Assembly: GCF_010122465.1 (NCBI RefSeq)
Contig: NZ_WLZY01000005.1
Span: forward strand, 62,001 to 126,000
Source of the DNA: Phytoactinopolyspora mesophila
GTDB taxonomy: Bacteria > Actinomycetota > Actinomycetes > Jiangellales > Jiangellaceae
Length of the DNA: 64,000 bases
Reading direction: 5' to 3'
The notes under the pieces were generated by a model. That model had not been told where the DNA came from. It saw only the letters and a list, made by a program, of their open reading frames with translations, and ran no database searches. Below, piece by piece: positions 62,369 through 64,000 of this stretch (the stretch's first letter is position 1; each line of letters opens with the position of its first letter). Made by a program: the position numbers and the translations under genes.

Positions 62369-64000
62369 ATGAAAGACAGCGACGTCGACCTGTTCGAGCA
62401 TCCGGCCTGGCTGCCGGACGCCGCCTTCGGTGTTCTCGGCTCGAAGCGGATACGTGTCGTGGGTGAGGCGCCTCTCGTGCAGACCGTTGGTCATGAGCTC
62501 GAGCGTTCGGTGGCGTTGTACGGAGGCAACATCGTCAGGCAGCCTGGTGATGGATCGGAGACCGGCTCCCAGGAACCCGACGAGGTGACTCTCACGACCG
62601 TCGACGGTGGCCCGGGCCGGGGCGATGCCGTTGCGCCGGCGATAGCAGAAGCCATGGCGCTGGCGACGCCTGGCGACCCGGCGGTGCGGGCGCTCGGAGC
62701 CGAAGGCTACGTGGTGGCCCGCCGGGACGGACACACGGCGATAGTGGCCGCCGACGCCCCCGGGATGCTCTACGGCATGTTCCACCTGTTGCGCCACCCT
62801 GGGTGTGTGTCCGGGCCGGACCAGCCGGCCCAGCGATACGAACCTCGCCACGCGCTGCGCATGCTCGATCATTGGGACAACATCGCGGTACACCCGGTGA
62901 TGGGGCAGGTGGAGCGTGGCTACTCGGGCGGTTCGATCTTCTACGCCGACGGCGAGGTCCGTGCCGACCTGTCACGTGTGGAGCGCTACGCCCGGCTGCT
63001 GGCGTCCATCGGGATCAACAGCGTCGCCGTCAACAACGTCAACGTGCATGCGCGCGAGGCGCGGCTGTTGAGCGACGATCTGCACGCGGTCGTCCGGATG
63101 GCCGATGTGTTCCGCGCATGGGGGATCCGGGTGCATCTGGCGGTGAACTTCGCTTCCCCGATCATCCTGGGCGGGCTGCGGACGTCGGACCCGCTTGATC
63201 CGGACGTGGGGGCATGGTGGGACGAAGCCACGGCCCGGGTGTACCAGGCGGTCCCGGACTTCGGTGGCTACCTGGTGAAGGCCGATTCGGAAGGCCAGCC
63301 GGGGCCGTTCGCGTACGGGCGCGACCACGCCGACGGCGCGAACCTCCTGGCCCGCGCGCTCGCCCCGTTCGGCGGCGTCGTGCACTGGCGCGCGTTCGTC
63401 TACAACCATCGGCAGGACTGGCGGGACCGCTCCACCGACCGGGCACGCGCCGCTTACGACCATTTCGCTCCGCTCGACGGCCGGTTCCACGACAACGTGA
63501 TCGTGCAGGTCAAGCACGGCCCGATGGACTTCCAAGTCCGCGAGCCGGTGTCGCCGGTGATCGCGGCGATGCCGGGGACCCGCTTAGCCGTGGAATTGCA
63601 GGTGACTCAGGAGTACACCGGCCAGCAGCAGCACGTGTGTTATCTCGCGCCGGCGTGGAGCGAGATCCTGCGTTTCCAGCCGTGGGGCCCGGATGGCGCT
63701 ACGGTGTCCGACGCCGCGGACGGAGGCCTCGCGGCCGTTTCCAACGTCGGGGACGACCCCTTCTGGACCGGTCACCCGCTGGCGCAGGCAAATCTCTATG
63801 CCTTCGGGCGGCTGGCGTGGGAGCCGGCGCTGGACCCGGTGAAGGTGCTCGACGAGTGGATCGGGCTGAGCTTCCCCGCTGCCGACGATGTCGTGCGTGC
63901 CACGTTGCACGACATCATGGACGGTTCGTGGCGCACCTATGAGGACTACACCGCGCCCCTCGGGGTGGGGTTCATGGTGCGGCCCGGCCACCACTACGGC
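62369..64000 (+). CDS. GH67 alpha-glucuronidase (partial, C-terminus outside window)
   Basis: The frame is open from ATG 62369 to the right edge, about 544 codons of an expected 680-700. The N-terminal domain is followed by the catalytic barrel with RMLDHWDN, KADSEGQPGPFAYGRDHADG (acid Glu), DGRFHDNVIVQVKHGPMDF (Asp) and VELQVTQEYTGQQQH (Glu), which mark GH67. The enzyme removes 4-O-methyl-glucuronic acid from xylo-oligosaccharides. No signal peptide is present, so it acts in the cytoplasm. Its operators suggest substrate induction. Confidence 0.93.
   Translation, partial: MKDSDVDLFEHPAWLPDAAFGVLGSKRIRVVGEAPLVQTVGHELERSVALYGGNIVRQPGDGSETGSQEPDEVTLTTVDGGPGRGDAVAPAIAEAMALATPGDPAVRALGAEGYVVARRDGHTAIVAADAPGMLYGMFHLLRHPGCVSGPDQPAQRYEPRHALRMLDHWDNIAVHPVMGQVERGYSGGSIFYADGEVRADLSRVERYARLLASIGINSVAVNNVNVHAREARLLSDDLHAVVRMADVFRAWGIRVHLAVNFASPIILGGLRTSDPLDPDVGAWWDEATARVYQAVPDFGGYLVKADSEGQPGPFAYGRDHADGANLLARALAPFGGVVHWRAFVYNHRQDWRDRSTDRARAAYDHFAPLDGRFHDNVIVQVKHGPMDFQVREPVSPVIAAMPGTRLAVELQVTQEYTGQQQHVCYLAPAWSEILRFQPWGPDGATVSDAADGGLAAVSNVGDDPFWTGHPLAQANLYAFGRLAWEPALDPVKVLDEWIGLSFPAADDVVRATLHDIMDGSWRTYEDYTAPLGVGFMVRPGHHYG

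Overview
The window is high-GC actinobacterial DNA with a chromosomal (not plasmid or phage) character. Taxon markers are mycothiol synthase, the orphan nitrogen regulator GlnR, a ClpC with a ClgR-type operator, a heparin-binding-haemagglutinin-like protein next to DUF2516, and an Rpf-type resuscitation factor. The mix, plus xylan and pectin-type carbohydrate genes, suggests a soil or plant-associated actinomycete, perhaps Jiangellales-like; the genus cannot be fixed from the sequence alone. No rRNA, tRNA, insertion sequence or CRISPR array was recognised.

Layout. 1-5340 (minus): glnR, mshD, ppk and a CYTH-CHAD polyphosphate-binding protein cut by the left edge. 5626-11657 (plus, one minus gene): a sulfur-relay neighbourhood with a MoaD/ThiS-like carrier, a membrane protein, an anchored thioredoxin, a 25-codon cysteine leader peptide, DUF4395, rhodanese and SseC-like genes, then DsrE, a 33-residue membrane peptide, a nitrobindin-like protein and YgfZ. 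11735-17611: two SDRs (one truncated), dtd, asparaginase with an amino-acid permease, and a GH15-like secreted hydrolase. 17670-22278: XRE regulator, HbhA-like protein, DUF2516 and clpC. 22364-23876: three tandem paralogous lipoproteins. 24025-30294: HAD phosphatase, DUF2599, mutY, IclR, DUF4192, MoxR ATPase and an SDR. 30370-33062: an Rnl5-type RNA ligase bracketed by hairpins, a VOC protein and a HhH glycosylase. 33117-37104: a BlaI/M56 sensor pair divergent from cydAB, with TACTAC/GTAGTA dyads between. 37105-45357: GNAT, cupin, TetR, then the conserved run metG-tatD-rpf-rsmA-ispE. 45496-48370: a four-gene cassette of unknown function inserted between ispE and an ABC-F gene. 48588-64000: ABC-F, M23 peptidase, B12-binding protein, a large phosphodiester glycosidase/metallophosphoesterase, sucCD, an ECF sigma factor with a membrane partner, DUF6350, purN and a GH67 alpha-glucuronidase cut by the right edge.

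How parts work together. GlnR, polyphosphate and mycothiol genes form one co-directional block; the sulfur genes look controlled by cysteine through the leader peptide; cytochrome bd is probably repressed by BlaI; clpC is probably activated by ClgR. Many convergent gene ends carry long, almost perfect hairpins. Two of these share an unusual design: two direct copies of the left arm, 31 bp apart, and a single right arm.

The best candidates for something undescribed are the 45.5-48.4 kb cassette (a helical protein with a tryptophan-rich hydrophobic tail, a PH-like membrane protein and two coupled cytosolic proteins), the BlaI/M56-cydAB unit, the cysteine leader peptide unit, and the two-left-arm palindromes. 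All product names come from reading motifs by eye; no database search was made.
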